A DNA stretch of 64,000 nt from 66-474 sp040388785 (GTDB taxonomy: Bacteria > Pseudomonadota > Gammaproteobacteria > Xanthomonadales > Rhodanobacteraceae). Under the pieces are notes generated by a model that was not told the DNA's origin, ran no database searches, and saw only the letters and a program-made list of their open reading frames with translations. The stretch spans positions 30,497 through 94,496 of the forward strand of contig JAZKBD010000001.1 in the NCBI GenBank assembly GCA_040388785.1. Reading direction: 5' to 3'. The translations under genes were made by a program, and so were the position numbers. Below, in pieces: positions 26,067-35,615 of the stretch; the first letter of the stretch is position 1, and each line of letters begins with the position of its first letter.

Positions 26067-27086
26067 CTAAGGCAACGGCACACGCTCGAGCAACTGCTTC
26101 ACCACCTCGTCCACGCGCAAGCCCTCGGCTTCCGCTTCGTAACCCAGCAGCACGCGATGGCGCAGGACATCCGGTGCCAGCGACTGGACGTCTTCCGGCA
26201 GGACATAGTCGCGACCCGCAAGCCAGGCGGCCGCGCGCGCGCACCGTTCCAGCGCGATGCTGGCACGCGGGCTCGCGCCCCACGCAATCTTGTCGCGCAA
26301 AGCCGGCGCCCACGGCCGCGGATCGCGTGTCGCGAGGACCAGTTGCACGATGTATTCGCCGAGACCTTCCGCCATGTGCAAGTCGAGCACCTGTCTGCGC
26401 GACGCGAACAAGTCCGCCTGGCTGAGCACGCGTTCGGCCTGCGCGCGCGGTTCGAGTTCATCGCGGGCGCGCGCGTGCGCCAGCCGCATGATTTCGCGCT
26501 CCGAATCCGCTTTCGGGTAGCCGACCGGGACATGCAAAAGAAAACGGTCGAGTTGCGCTTCGGGCAGCGGAAAGGTGCCTTCCTGTTCGATGGGATTTTG
26601 CGTCGCCATCACCAGGAACAATGGTGGCAGCGGCCACGAACGCCGGCCGATCGTGACCTGGTGTTCGGCCATCGCTTCCAGCAATGCGGACTGCACCTTG
26701 GCGGGCGCGCGGTTGATTTCATCCGCCAGCACAAGATTGTGGAACAGCGGTCCCGGCTCGAATTCGAAGGCGCCGGTGGCCGGGCGCAGCACGTCGGTGC
26801 CGGTGAGATCGGCCGGCAGCAGGTCCGGCGTGAACTGCACACGATGGAAATCCGCTTCGATGCGCGAGGCCAAGGCCTTGATCGCGGTCGTCTTGGCCAG
26901 GCCCGGCGCACCCTCCACCAACAGGTGTCCGTCGGCCAGCAGCGCGATCAGCAGCCGATCGACCAGCGTCGGCTGGCCAATGACTTCGGTTTGCAGCGCA
27001 TCGCGCAGGGCACGGAAGCGCGCGGGGAGCGTGCCGGCTTCGCTGTCGCCAGCGAACACCTGTGCGGAAAGGGGCTCGGTATGCAT
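26067..27086 (-). CDS. MoxR-family AAA+ ATPase
   Basis: A 339-residue AAA+ protein. It has Walker A GAPGLAKTT (about 59-67), Walker B LVLADEINRAP, sensor-1 in MATQNPIEQEGTFPLPEAQLD, and the C-terminal lid domain with GASPRASIAL (sensor 2). It starts MHTEPLSAQVF; an upstream in-frame ATG would overlap noncoding sequence. It is the first gene of the moxR-DUF58-DUF4381-batABD cluster and probably acts as a chaperone-like ATPase on the VWA partners. The pilMNOPQ terminator lies just upstream, separating the two operons. Confidence 0.93.
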   Translation of the reverse strand: MHTEPLSAQVFAGDSEAGTLPARFRALRDALQTEVIGQPTLVDRLLIALLADGHLLVEGAPGLAKTTAIKALASRIEADFHRVQFTPDLLPADLTGTDVLRPATGAFEFEPGPLFHNLVLADEINRAPAKVQSALLEAMAEHQVTIGRRSWPLPPLFLVMATQNPIEQEGTFPLPEAQLDRFLLHVPVGYPKADSEREIMRLAHARARDELEPRAQAERVLSQADLFASRRQVLDLHMAEGLGEYIVQLVLATRDPRPWAPALRDKIAWGASPRASIALERCARAAAWLAGRDYVLPEDVQSLAPDVLRHRVLLGYEAEAEGLRVDEVVKQLLERVPLP

Positions 27087-27140
27087 TCGGCCAGTAGACC
27101 ACACTCCACCGCAAAAGTTTTGCCGCGACGCTGGCACCAA

Positions 27141-27175
27141 AAGCAAACGGCGCGGATCGCCCGCGCCGTTTGCTT
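27141..27175 (-). terminator. rho-independent terminator of pilMNOPQ
   Basis: A perfect 15-bp stem (27141-27155 with 27161-27175) encloses a five-base loop, 20 bp after the pilQ stop. On the minus strand the stem ends TTTGCTTTT. It separates the pil operon from moxR. Confidence 0.85.
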
Positions 27176-27195
27176 CGAACTACTTGCCTTTCAGG

Positions 27196-29529
27196 TCATT
27201 CGACCGTCGTTTCCTGACCCAGGATGTGCGGCGTAATGAACACCAGCAACTCGGCCTTGTTGTTGATGTTCTTCTTGTCGCGGAACAGCGCGCCGAGGAT
27301 CGGGATGTCGCCGAGGAACGGCACCTTGGTCACGTCATGCTCGTTGGTGAATTCGTACACGCCACCGAGCACCACCGTTTGCCCGTTGTCGACCAAGACC
27401 GAGGTGTCGATCTCGCGATGGTCGATCTGCGGCACGAAACCGCCACCCGGATTCGGCACCAGCGCGCTGATGGCGTCCTTGATCACCTTGAGCTTCATGA
27501 AGACGCGGTTGTCGGAAGTGATGGTCGGGGTGACATCCAGTTCCAGCACGGCGTTCTTGAACTGCACGGTCGCGGTGCCCTGGCCACCACCGGCGCCGGA
27601 GTTCTGGAAGGTCAGGTAGCCGATCTGCTGGCCCTGCTGGATCGTGGCTTCCTGGTTGTTCGCCGTCACCACCTTCGGCTGCGAAATGGTTTCGCTGCGG
27701 CCTTCCTGCTGCGCGGCAGAGAGTTCCAGGTTGAGCAGGTAGTCACGGCCCAGGATGCCGATCGCGAAACCACTGGTTCCTGTGGTCGTCGACGGCAGGT
27801 TGACGTTGAGCCCGGACGGAATTTGCACCGTGCTGTTGCCGGCCGACTGTCCACCGAAGCTGTTCCAGTAGTTGGTGATACCGGTTTCAGCGGTGCCGAT
27901 GCCGGTACCACCGTTGGCATCGTTGATTCCGCCGCCGTAAACCTGCGCATGCTTGCTGTTCTGGCCCACATGGAATCCGCCAATGCCCAGCTTGGCACCG
28001 AGTTCACGGGTGAAGTTGTCGGTCGCGATCACCAAGCGCGATTCGATCAGTACCTGCTTGACTGGCCTATCGAGCACCGACACCAGTTGGCGGATTTCCT
28101 GCACCTTTTCCGGCGTGTCGTTGACGAGCAGGGTGTTGGTGCGGTCGTCATAGGACACGCTTCCGCGCGACGACAGGAAACCACGTTCGGAACTGGTCGA
28201 CCCGCCCGCACCACCGCCGACGTTGCCGGCCTTGGCGCCAGAGGTCAGCAGGTCGGCGATCTCCTTGGCATTGCCGTAATTGATCGGGATGTAATCGGTG
28301 ACCAGCTGCGCGCTGTCGAGCTGCTTCTGGCGCGCGTCGGCGATGTTTTCCTCGTACTTGGCGATCTCGGTTTGCGGAGCCACCCAGATCACGTTGCCGT
28401 TCTGGCGCTGGGCCAAGGCCTTCGCGCGCAGGATCACATCCAGCGCCTGATCCCACGGCACGTTGACCAGCCGCAGGGTAACGTTGCCCTGCACGCTGTC
28501 GGACGCAACGATGTTGAGATTGGACACGTCGGCCAGCAGTTGCAGCACCGAACGCACCGGAATGTCCTGAAAGTTGAAGGTGACGCGACTGCCCTTGTAA
28601 ACGATCGGTTTCGGGGCGCCGAGCACCGTGGACTCGTCGGATTTCGGCTTCGAGAACTCGACCACATATTGGTTGCCGGTCTGGTAGGACGCGGTCTGCA
28701 CCACGCCGCGCGTTTCGATCTCGATGCGCGCACCGCCTGGCACCGCATGGGTGTTGATGCTGCGCACCGGCGTCGCATAGCTGGTGACATCCAGGCGGCG
28801 CGCCTGAGCCGCCGCCAGACTGGCGCCCGCAACATCGATGGTGGTGGTATCGCCATTCGTGTGCATGCTGGTCGCCGCACCGGCCTGGCTGAAGTCGATC
28901 ACCAGTTTGCCACCACCGTGATCACCACGCTGGAAATCGACGCCGGTAATGACATTGCTGCCCGCCATCGCGATCGACTTGTCCGGGTTCGCAGTGGATA
29001 CCGCCAGCGACTGCTGCGATTGCGGCGGCGGAGCCACCGGCGCGAGCGCGGCGCCGGAATCCTGCGGCGGATCGGCCGCGGCCGTCGCGCTGTCCATGCC
29101 ATCGCCGATCGTTACCAGTAACTGGTTGCCCTGCACCTGGGTCACGTAAGGCGAAGGCTGGCTCAGATTCACGACGACGCGCGTGCGGCCATTGGCCTCT
29201 ACCGCGCTCACCGATTGCGCCGTGCCCTGGCCCAGGCTGTACGAACGCTGCGCCAGACCGTTGCTGGTATCGGCGAAGTCCATCGCGATGCGTGGTGGCG
29301 TATTGGTACTGAACGCCTGCGGCGCGGCGGCGGGGCCGGAGAAGCTGAGGGTCAATTGGACCTTGCCCCCCGGCAACGGCGCTGCGCTGACGCTCTGCAA
29401 CGTGTTGGCCGCCATGGCCGGTCCGGCCACCAGCGCGAACAGCAACACCAGCAACGCCATCCATCCGCGTCCGGGTCGGGCTGTGCCGCCGTGGCTGCGG
29501 CCAAGGAAGTGAGCAGGTTTGGTCATCAT
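27196..29529 (-). CDS. pilQ: type IV pilus secretin PilQ
   Basis: A 777-residue outer-membrane secretin. A signal peptide (WMALLVLLFALVAGPAMAA) is followed by two AMIN domains that bind peptidoglycan (starting LQSVSAAPLPGGKVQL and VDFQRGD). Next come the secretin/STN domain (VTFNFQDIPVRSVLQLLADVSNLNIV), an N1 domain, and the C-terminal beta-barrel secretin domain with VPFLGDIPILGALFR near the end. It forms the pore through which the pilus exits. The first of two consecutive ATGs (29529) is taken; a GGGGG run lies nine bases upstream. Last gene of pilMNOPQ. Confidence 0.96.
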   Translation of the reverse strand: MMTKPAHFLGRSHGGTARPGRGWMALLVLLFALVAGPAMAANTLQSVSAAPLPGGKVQLTLSFSGPAAAPQAFSTNTPPRIAMDFADTSNGLAQRSYSLGQGTAQSVSAVEANGRTRVVVNLSQPSPYVTQVQGNQLLVTIGDGMDSATAAADPPQDSGAALAPVAPPPQSQQSLAVSTANPDKSIAMAGSNVITGVDFQRGDHGGGKLVIDFSQAGAATSMHTNGDTTTIDVAGASLAAAQARRLDVTSYATPVRSINTHAVPGGARIEIETRGVVQTASYQTGNQYVVEFSKPKSDESTVLGAPKPIVYKGSRVTFNFQDIPVRSVLQLLADVSNLNIVASDSVQGNVTLRLVNVPWDQALDVILRAKALAQRQNGNVIWVAPQTEIAKYEENIADARQKQLDSAQLVTDYIPINYGNAKEIADLLTSGAKAGNVGGGAGGSTSSERGFLSSRGSVSYDDRTNTLLVNDTPEKVQEIRQLVSVLDRPVKQVLIESRLVIATDNFTRELGAKLGIGGFHVGQNSKHAQVYGGGINDANGGTGIGTAETGITNYWNSFGGQSAGNSTVQIPSGLNVNLPSTTTGTSGFAIGILGRDYLLNLELSAAQQEGRSETISQPKVVTANNQEATIQQGQQIGYLTFQNSGAGGGQGTATVQFKNAVLELDVTPTITSDNRVFMKLKVIKDAISALVPNPGGGFVPQIDHREIDTSVLVDNGQTVVLGGVYEFTNEHDVTKVPFLGDIPILGALFRDKKNINNKAELLVFITPHILGQETTVE

Positions 29530-29551
29530 GAACGTAACCCCCGATGAATCG

Positions 29552-30070
29552 TCATTTTTCGCCCAGTGCGACGGTCGCGTCGCGTTCCATCCAGCCGCCC
29601 GAACCGTTCGGCACCAGTTCCACCAGATCAATCTCGGCCGGTGTCACCTGAGTGACATGGCCATAGCTCTGCCCCATGTAATCGCCCACGTGAACCTGAT
29701 GGATCACGCCCTGCGGATCCTTGACCAGCGCCTCGACACTGCCCTTTGCACCGATCGTGCCCACCATCTTCAGGCTGTCGAGCGGGAAGGCTTCCAGCGG
29801 CTCGGGCGGGCGATTCTGGTCGGGATGCGGGCCGAGCGTGTTCGCCGAACCGGCTTGGGGCGGCGCAGGCTCGAACGGATCGCGTTTGTCCTGATCCTGA
29901 TAGAGGAAAGTTTCGAAGGTCTTGACGACGGGCAACGCGGGCAGCGGCGCGCCCTTGCGCGCCTTCACCTGCGCAACCCATTCGGGCAGGTCGCCTTGGC
30001 CGCTGCACGCAGCGAGGCCGGACATCATGGCGAGGGTTCCCAACGCGATGGCAATACGGGTGGGTCGCAT
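29552..30070 (-). CDS. pilP: type IV pilus lipoprotein PilP
   Basis: A 172-residue lipoprotein with lipobox LAAC at about 20-23 and the conserved RDPFEP motif near residue 65. A C-terminal beta-sandwich domain (LDSLKMVGTIGAKG, VGDYMGQSYGHV) binds the secretin PilQ in relatives. It links the inner-membrane PilMNO complex to PilQ. The ATG at 30070 has AGGGAGG about ten bases upstream, overlapping the end of pilO; an in-frame GTG at 30076 is an alternative. Confidence 0.95.
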   Translation of the reverse strand: MRPTRIAIALGTLAMMSGLAACSGQGDLPEWVAQVKARKGAPLPALPVVKTFETFLYQDQDKRDPFEPAPPQAGSANTLGPHPDQNRPPEPLEAFPLDSLKMVGTIGAKGSVEALVKDPQGVIHQVHVGDYMGQSYGHVTQVTPAEIDLVELVPNGSGGWMERDATVALGEK

Positions 30071-30072
30071 GA

Positions 30073-30729
30073 TCACTTCCCTCCCTGCTTGGCCGGTTGC
30101 TTGCCTTTCGGTTCCTCATCGCCGAGATAGCGATAAGTCTGCACCGTGCCCTCGAGCATCAACACTCCGCCAGGCGGCGGCGCATCCTTTGCACCGCTCG
30201 ATTTCGCGGCGGTGAGCGACACGTCGTGCATGGTCAGGATCACCACGCGCGGCAGCGACGCCACACCGCTGATGAAGGTGCCGAACTGGTGATAGGTGCC
30301 CTGCATCTTCAGCGCGATCGGCTGGATCGCGTAGAACTCTTCCGGAATCTCGGGCTTGGGCTGAAACAGATCGGTTTCGATCCCGGCCGCTTGCGCCGTT
30401 TGCGAAATGTTGACCAGCAGCGCCGGCATTTCGGTCTTGCTGGGCAGTTCACGCAGCATCTGGCTCAGCATTTCGTTCATCTGCGCAAGCTGTGCCTTGA
30501 GGGCATCCAGATTCACCACTTGGGCCTGCTTGTCCTCGAACTCATGTCGCAGCGTGACTTCCTTCTGCTGTCCGGATGCGAGCGTGTCCTGCTGTCCGCT
30601 GATGTAGAAGTACCAGCCAAGGAACAGGATCACGATCACGATAATGGCGATGAAGAAGCCCTTGACCGACGAGGGCCAGCCGCCAATGTTGTTGCGGTCG
30701 AGATTGCGCAGGTCATCGAAGAATTTCAT
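30073..30729 (-). CDS. pilO: type IV pilus inner-membrane protein PilO
   Basis: A 218-residue bitopic protein. A short cytoplasmic start (NNIGGWPSSVKGFF) precedes one transmembrane helix (about 25-43, IAIIVIVILFLGWYFYI). A coiled coil of about 60 residues ends in LRELPSKTEMPALL, and a ferredoxin-like periplasmic domain follows. It dimerises with PilN and aligns the assembly complex. It overlaps pilN by 4 bp (ATGA) and ends 2 bp before the pilP start. Confidence 0.95.
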   Translation of the reverse strand: MKFFDDLRNLDRNNIGGWPSSVKGFFIAIIVIVILFLGWYFYISGQQDTLASGQQKEVTLRHEFEDKQAQVVNLDALKAQLAQMNEMLSQMLRELPSKTEMPALLVNISQTAQAAGIETDLFQPKPEIPEEFYAIQPIALKMQGTYHQFGTFISGVASLPRVVILTMHDVSLTAAKSSGAKDAPPPGGVLMLEGTVQTYRYLGDEEPKGKQPAKQGGK

Positions 30730-31604
30730 GGCCTGGCTCCTCCCTTGCTCTTGGACGCAACGGGCGCCGATGGCACCGGTTTGGCGGCTTTCGGAGCGGG
30801 CGTGGAAGCCGGCAACGCCGCGGGTGCCGAAGCAGGCGCTGACACGTGACTGGCCGCAGCGGCTGTGGCAGCCGGGGGGTTGGCTTGCATCGAGGCTACC
30901 GGTGTGGAAGCCGTCGCGACGGTAGCCGATGACATCCCGGCCGGCACGCTGGCAACCGGAGCAGCTAATGCCGCGCTTGAAGATGCCGCGCTCGAAGCCG
31001 TGGCGGCCATCGCAGCACTGGAACCGGATGCAGGCCCCGAACCGTCGTCGCCGCCATCACCCTTCTGCTTGTCGAGCGCAACGACCAGCTCGAACTCATA
31101 AGGCATGTTGGAGTCGCCATGGACGTTTTCCGTCTTGACGAGCGTGGTCGGCCCCATCCACGGCGAGGCCTCGATGTTGCGCATGTATTCGGCGACCGTC
31201 GCGTTCGACTGCGCCACGCCATCGAGCGTCAGCTTGTCGCCCTGCTGCTTCAGCGAAGTCAGGCGCGCGCCGGCAGGAATCGTCTGCACGATCTGGTCGA
31301 ACAGGTGCACCATCTGCGAACGGCTGGACTGCAATTTCTCGACGATGCGCTTGCGATCCAGCAGGTGCCTCTTGACCTTCTGCAGGTTCTGGATTTCGGT
31401 GATCTTGGAATCGAGCTGGGTGATCTGGCCCTGCAGGTAATCGTTGTGATTGTTCTGGTTGTCGATCCGCAGGCTCATCCAGAAGCCCCACAACAGCACC
31501 AGCACGATGGCGGCGACCGCCGCGATACCCAGCTGGGTGAAGAATTCGCGCTTGCGGCGCTCGCGCCGTTCCGCGCGCCACGGGAGGAGGTTGATCTTGG
31601 CCAT
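30726..31604 (-). CDS. pilN: type IV pilus inner-membrane protein PilN with long Ala/Pro tail
   Basis: A 292-residue bitopic protein. The N-terminal INLLPWR motif (about 4-10), which binds PilM, precedes one helix (LGIAAVAAIVLVLLWGFWM), a coiled coil and a ferredoxin-like domain ending near YEFELVVALDKQ (about residue 180). The remaining 110 residues are low-complexity Ala/Ser/Pro/Val with a basic end (SKSKGGARP). Typical PilN proteins stop near 200 residues, so this tail is unusual. The start overlaps the pilM stop by one base (TGATG). Confidence 0.94.
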   Translation of the reverse strand: MAKINLLPWRAERRERRKREFFTQLGIAAVAAIVLVLLWGFWMSLRIDNQNNHNDYLQGQITQLDSKITEIQNLQKVKRHLLDRKRIVEKLQSSRSQMVHLFDQIVQTIPAGARLTSLKQQGDKLTLDGVAQSNATVAEYMRNIEASPWMGPTTLVKTENVHGDSNMPYEFELVVALDKQKGDGGDDGSGPASGSSAAMAATASSAASSSAALAAPVASVPAGMSSATVATASTPVASMQANPPAATAAAASHVSAPASAPAALPASTPAPKAAKPVPSAPVASKSKGGARP

Positions 31605-32662
31605 CAGTCGAAGCTCCTCAGGGCCAGCCCGGCGGCGATCATCAGTGCCGGGGCGTCCTGCGCCAGCGTCTGCGCCTGCAACCGCGGGGACAACGACATG
31701 CTGGCGAGCGGATTGGCCACCACGCACGGCACGCCCAATTGCTCGACCACCATGTCGGCAACGCCGGGGATCGATGCGCAGCCGCCGGCCAGCACGACCT
31801 GGTCCACCTTGCCGAATTCGCTGCCGGCGAAGAAGAACTGCAACAGGCGGCTGACCTGCTGCACCATGGCTTCCTTGAACGGCTCCAGCACTTCGATTTC
31901 GTAGGATTCGGGCAAGCCGCCCTGGCGCTTGGCCAGCCCGGCTTCCTCGTAGGACATGCCATAGCGGCGCATCACCTCGTCGGTGAGTTGCTTGCCGCCG
32001 AACACCTGCTCGCGCGAATAGATGGTGCGCTGGTTCTTCAACACCGATAGCGTGATCATCGTCGCGCCAATGTCGACCAGCGCCACCAGCGCGTCGCGCG
32101 GCACCGACAATTGATCGGCGATCAGGCGAAAGGCGTTCTCCATCGCGAACACCTCGACGTCGATCACCCGCGCGGTGAGTCCGCCGAGATCAAGCGCCGC
32201 GACGCGCATGTCCACGTTCTCGGTGCGCGATGCAGCCAGCAGGATCTGCTGCATCTCGGGATTGTCCTTCACCGGCCCAATGGTTTCGAAGTCGAGGCTG
32301 ACTTCCTCGATCGGGTACGGAATGTACTGATTGGCCTCGACCTGCACCTGCCCTTCGAGATCATCTTCGGACAAGTCGGCCGGCATCGGGATCACCTTGG
32401 TGATCACCGCCGAGCCCGCGACCGCGGCCGCAGCATGCTTGGTGCGCGCGCCTGAGCGCTGCACGGCGCGGCGGATCGCATCGCCGACGGCCTCGACTTC
32501 GACGATGTTCTTCTCGACCACGGCATTGGGCGGCAGCGGCTCGACCGCGTAATGCTCGACGCGGAAACGCGAGCCGGCCTGGCTCAACTGCAACAACTTG
32601 ACCGCGGTCGAACTGATATCGACGCCGATCAGCGGCGCAGCATTGGTTGTCAGTAATCCCAC
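31604..32662 (-). CDS. pilM: type IV pilus actin-like protein PilM
   Basis: A 352-residue cytoplasmic actin/FtsA-fold protein. The phosphate-1 motif is GVDISSTAVKLLQL, and the second is LVDIGATMITLSV with the adenosine motif VVLAGGCASIPGV. It binds the N terminus of PilN. A GTG start at 32662 is chosen: AAGGGG stands eight bases upstream and the resulting length equals that of PilM homologues; an ATG further upstream would add residues without homology. First gene of pilMNOPQ, divergent from mrcA as in many Gammaproteobacteria. Confidence 0.95.
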   Translation of the reverse strand: MGLLTTNAAPLIGVDISSTAVKLLQLSQAGSRFRVEHYAVEPLPPNAVVEKNIVEVEAVGDAIRRAVQRSGARTKHAAAAVAGSAVITKVIPMPADLSEDDLEGQVQVEANQYIPYPIEEVSLDFETIGPVKDNPEMQQILLAASRTENVDMRVAALDLGGLTARVIDVEVFAMENAFRLIADQLSVPRDALVALVDIGATMITLSVLKNQRTIYSREQVFGGKQLTDEVMRRYGMSYEEAGLAKRQGGLPESYEIEVLEPFKEAMVQQVSRLLQFFFAGSEFGKVDQVVLAGGCASIPGVADMVVEQLGVPCVVANPLASMSLSPRLQAQTLAQDAPALMIAAGLALRSFD

Positions 32663-33083
32663 TGGAATTCCCCTTCCCCGAGCCCGCATGCGCAGAAACA
32701 CGCGCGACTGCATTAGATACGAAAGTTAACAAAATATCAATGACCTTGCAAAGTACCTGCAAGCCGATGAAGTTAATTGACTTTCGTTGTTAAATGATCA
32801 CTCTTCAATACCGAATTTGGCTGGAAGTGCGTCACAAATCTTCGAGAAACTTTCGGGCCGAATTCGCGGGCAGGCCGGGTCCGTTGCGCGGCGTTTCCAG
32901 CAATGCACGCACCTCCTCCTGCACGACTTCCTTCTGCTCCGGAAACGCCTGCACGAAGCGTGCCTCTATAATTCGGCGCTCTCCTTTCCCATTGTTCGTG
33001 TTGCGGAACACGCAGCCCAAGTCGCTGTCTGCATTGATCGGCATCCTCCCGCAGCCCGTCGAGTGATCGCTTCCGGATAACGC
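32663..33083. other. divergent pilM/mrcA promoter region
   Basis: This 421-bp gap holds the promoters for pilM and mrcA. From about 32700 to 32815 it is markedly AT-rich compared with the surrounding DNA (TTAACAAAATATC, TTAATTGAC, GTTGTTAAATGATC), fitting a pilM promoter, though no box pair is compelling. The right half is GC-rich and carries a TATAAT. A 40-codon minus-strand frame at 32832-32954 reads like protein but lacks a firm start. Confidence 0.5.
32967..32972 (+). promoter_or_regulatory. -10 box (TATAAT) of mrcA
   Basis: A perfect TATAAT lies 111 bp before the mrcA start codon; no good -35 box is found at 16-18 bp spacing. Transcription would begin near 32979 and give a leader of about 105 nt. 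Confidence 0.4.
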
Positions 33084-35615
33084 ATGAGAATTCTCAAACG
33101 ACTGCTGCTGGTCTGTCTCGCCGGCCTGCTCTGCCTTGTGCTTCTCGGCGTGATCGCGGGCGGCGTGGCCTGGTGGCTGCTGGAGCCGCGCGTACCTTCG
33201 GTGGCGTCGCTGAAGGACGTGCAGATGCAGCTGCCGCTGCGCATCCTGAGTTCCGATGGCCAGCTGATCGCGGAGTACGGCGAGATGCGCCGCAACCCGG
33301 TGCAGATCGCAAACGTGCCCGACAACCTCAAGCACGCGGTGCTGGCGGCCGAAGACGCCGACTTCTACCACCATTCCGGCATCGACGTGGTGTCCACCTT
33401 TCGTGCGGCGATGGAGGTCGCGTTGCACCACGGCCAGAAGGTGCAGGGCGGATCGACCATCACCCAGCAGGTCGCGCGCAATTTCTTCCTGAGTCCGCAG
33501 AAAACGTATACCCGCAAGCTCATCGAGATCCTCACTTCGTTCCGCATCGAGAGCGAGTTGAGCAAGGACCAGATCCTGCAGCTCTATCTCAACAAGATGT
33601 TCCTGGGCCATCGCACCTATGGCGTGGCGGCGGCCGCGCAGTATTACTACGGCAAGACCATCGACCAGTTGAGCATCGCCGAGTGCGCGGCGATTGCCTC
33701 CAGTTTCCAGTCGCCGTCGGTGGTCAATCCGCTCGACCACAAGGATCGTCTGCTCGCGCGCCGCAACTGGGTGCTCGGCCAGATGCTCTCGCACCGCTTC
33801 ATCGACCGCGCGCAATACGAACAGGCCATCGCCGCACCGGACGACGCCGCACCGCACGAACCACCGGTACAGGTCGACGCGCCCTATCTCGCCGAAATGG
33901 TGCGCCAGCAGGCCTTGCAGAAGCTCGGCAACCAGGCGCTCACCGACGGCTACTTGATCCGCACGACCATCGATGGCCACTTGCAGGCGCTCGCGAATCA
34001 CGCGCTGCGCAGCCAGCTCGAGGACTACGACCATCGCCACGGCTATCGCGGTCCCGAAGCGCACGTGGCGCTGCCCGAACCCGCGACACCGGCCGCGCTC
34101 GAGCAAGCCCTGTCGAGTTACGATGACGTCAGTGGCCTGTGGCCCGCGATCGTTACGGCCGTGAATGCCGACGCGGCGGAGGCTTATGTCCAGGGCGGCC
34201 AGTCGATCAAGTTGTCGATCGCGGACATGAAATGGGCGCTCGGCTATGCGCGCAAGGCGGGCAATGACGGCAAGGGCGCGGCTTCGATCCTGCGTCCCGG
34301 CGACATCATCCGCGTGCGCGAAGTCGAGGACACCCAGACCACACCTGCCGCATCGGCATCGAAAGCGGCGAAGGTCGCCGCCACGGCTTCGAAGCACTGG
34401 GAACTGGAGCAGATTCCGGCCGCGCAATCCGCGATCGTGGTGCTGTCGCCGGACGACGGCGCGGTCAAGGCGCTGGTGGGCGGTTTCAATTTCCAGTTGA
34501 GCAAGTTCAATCGTGCAACGCAGACCGCGCGCCAGCCCGGTTCCAGCTTCAAACCCTTCATCTATTCCGCCGCCTTCAGCCGGGGCTACACCCCCGCGTC
34601 CATCTTCAACGATGCGCCGATCGCATTGCCCGATCCGTCCAAACCGGGCGGCCTGTGGACGCCGCAGAACGACGACGGCAAATTCCGCGGGCCGATGCGC
34701 CTGCGCGAGGCGCTTGCGCAATCGGTGAACCTGGTCGCGATCCGGCTGCTCGATGCGGTCGGCGTGCGCTATGTGCGCGATTACGTCACGCGTTTCGGTT
34801 TCCCGCTCGACGCGATTCCCGCCAACCTGTCGATGGCGCTGGGCACCGCTTCGGTGTCGCCGATGGCGATGGCGCGCGCGTACGCGGTGTTTGCCAATGG
34901 CGGTTTCCTGATTACGCCGTATTACATCGCCGAGATCGACAACCGCGATGGCAAGGCCATCTACAAAGCCGATCCCGTGCAGGCCTGCCGCAATTGCGAA
35001 GCGCGCCTGCTCGACGAGGGCAAGACCACCGCGGCACCCGCGCAACCGGATGCTGCCGCGGGCGACCCCGGCGCACTCGGCAACACCGCGAACGCACTGT
35101 CGAACGGCGCGTCCGCGGGCCCCTTGCTCGCGCCGCGCGTCATCGACCCGCGCAATGATTTCCTGATCACTTCATTGATGCACAGCGTGATCGACAGCCC
35201 GCTGGGCACCGGCGCCGCCGTGAAGAAGCTCGGGCGCAGCGATCTCGCCGGCAAGACCGGCACGTCCAACGACTATCGCGATGGCTGGTTCAACGGCTTC
35301 GACAACAACCTCGTTGCCACCGTCTGGGTCGGTTTCGATGATTTCAAATCGCTCGGCCACAAGGAGTTCGGCGCGCAGACCGCGCTGCCGATCTGGATGG
35401 CGTTCATGGGTCCGGCGCTGCAAGGCAAGCCGGAAGCCGACCTGCCGATGCCGCCGGGCATCGTCACCGCAACGATCGACCGCACCACCGGATTGCCGGC
35501 GCCGCCGGGCGACAGCAACACGGTGAGCGAGCTATTCAAGATCGAGGATCTGGATCGGCTGCGCGAGCAAGCCAAGCAGCAACAGAACCAGGCGCCGGCT
35601 TACGACATTTTTTAA
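33084..35615 (+). CDS. mrcA: penicillin-binding protein 1A (class A, bifunctional)
   Basis: An 843-residue class A PBP that polymerises and cross-links peptidoglycan. One N-terminal transmembrane helix (about 7-33) precedes the GT51 glycosyltransferase domain with catalytic E90 in EDADFYHHSG and GGSTITQQVARN. A PBP1A-specific OB-like domain (about 320-440) follows. The transpeptidase domain has SSFK (S487, K490), SVN and KTGTS motifs. An insertion rich in Ala/Pro/Gly (about 648-680) interrupts the late transpeptidase region. It is the only gene of its transcription unit and faces away from pilM. Confidence 0.97.
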   Translation: MRILKRLLLVCLAGLLCLVLLGVIAGGVAWWLLEPRVPSVASLKDVQMQLPLRILSSDGQLIAEYGEMRRNPVQIANVPDNLKHAVLAAEDADFYHHSGIDVVSTFRAAMEVALHHGQKVQGGSTITQQVARNFFLSPQKTYTRKLIEILTSFRIESELSKDQILQLYLNKMFLGHRTYGVAAAAQYYYGKTIDQLSIAECAAIASSFQSPSVVNPLDHKDRLLARRNWVLGQMLSHRFIDRAQYEQAIAAPDDAAPHEPPVQVDAPYLAEMVRQQALQKLGNQALTDGYLIRTTIDGHLQALANHALRSQLEDYDHRHGYRGPEAHVALPEPATPAALEQALSSYDDVSGLWPAIVTAVNADAAEAYVQGGQSIKLSIADMKWALGYARKAGNDGKGAASILRPGDIIRVREVEDTQTTPAASASKAAKVAATASKHWELEQIPAAQSAIVVLSPDDGAVKALVGGFNFQLSKFNRATQTARQPGSSFKPFIYSAAFSRGYTPASIFNDAPIALPDPSKPGGLWTPQNDDGKFRGPMRLREALAQSVNLVAIRLLDAVGVRYVRDYVTRFGFPLDAIPANLSMALGTASVSPMAMARAYAVFANGGFLITPYYIAEIDNRDGKAIYKADPVQACRNCEARLLDEGKTTAAPAQPDAAAGDPGALGNTANALSNGASAGPLLAPRVIDPRNDFLITSLMHSVIDSPLGTGAAVKKLGRSDLAGKTGTSNDYRDGWFNGFDNNLVATVWVGFDDFKSLGHKEFGAQTALPIWMAFMGPALQGKPEADLPMPPGIVTATIDRTTGLPAPPGDSNTVSELFKIEDLDRLREQAKQQQNQAPAYDIF

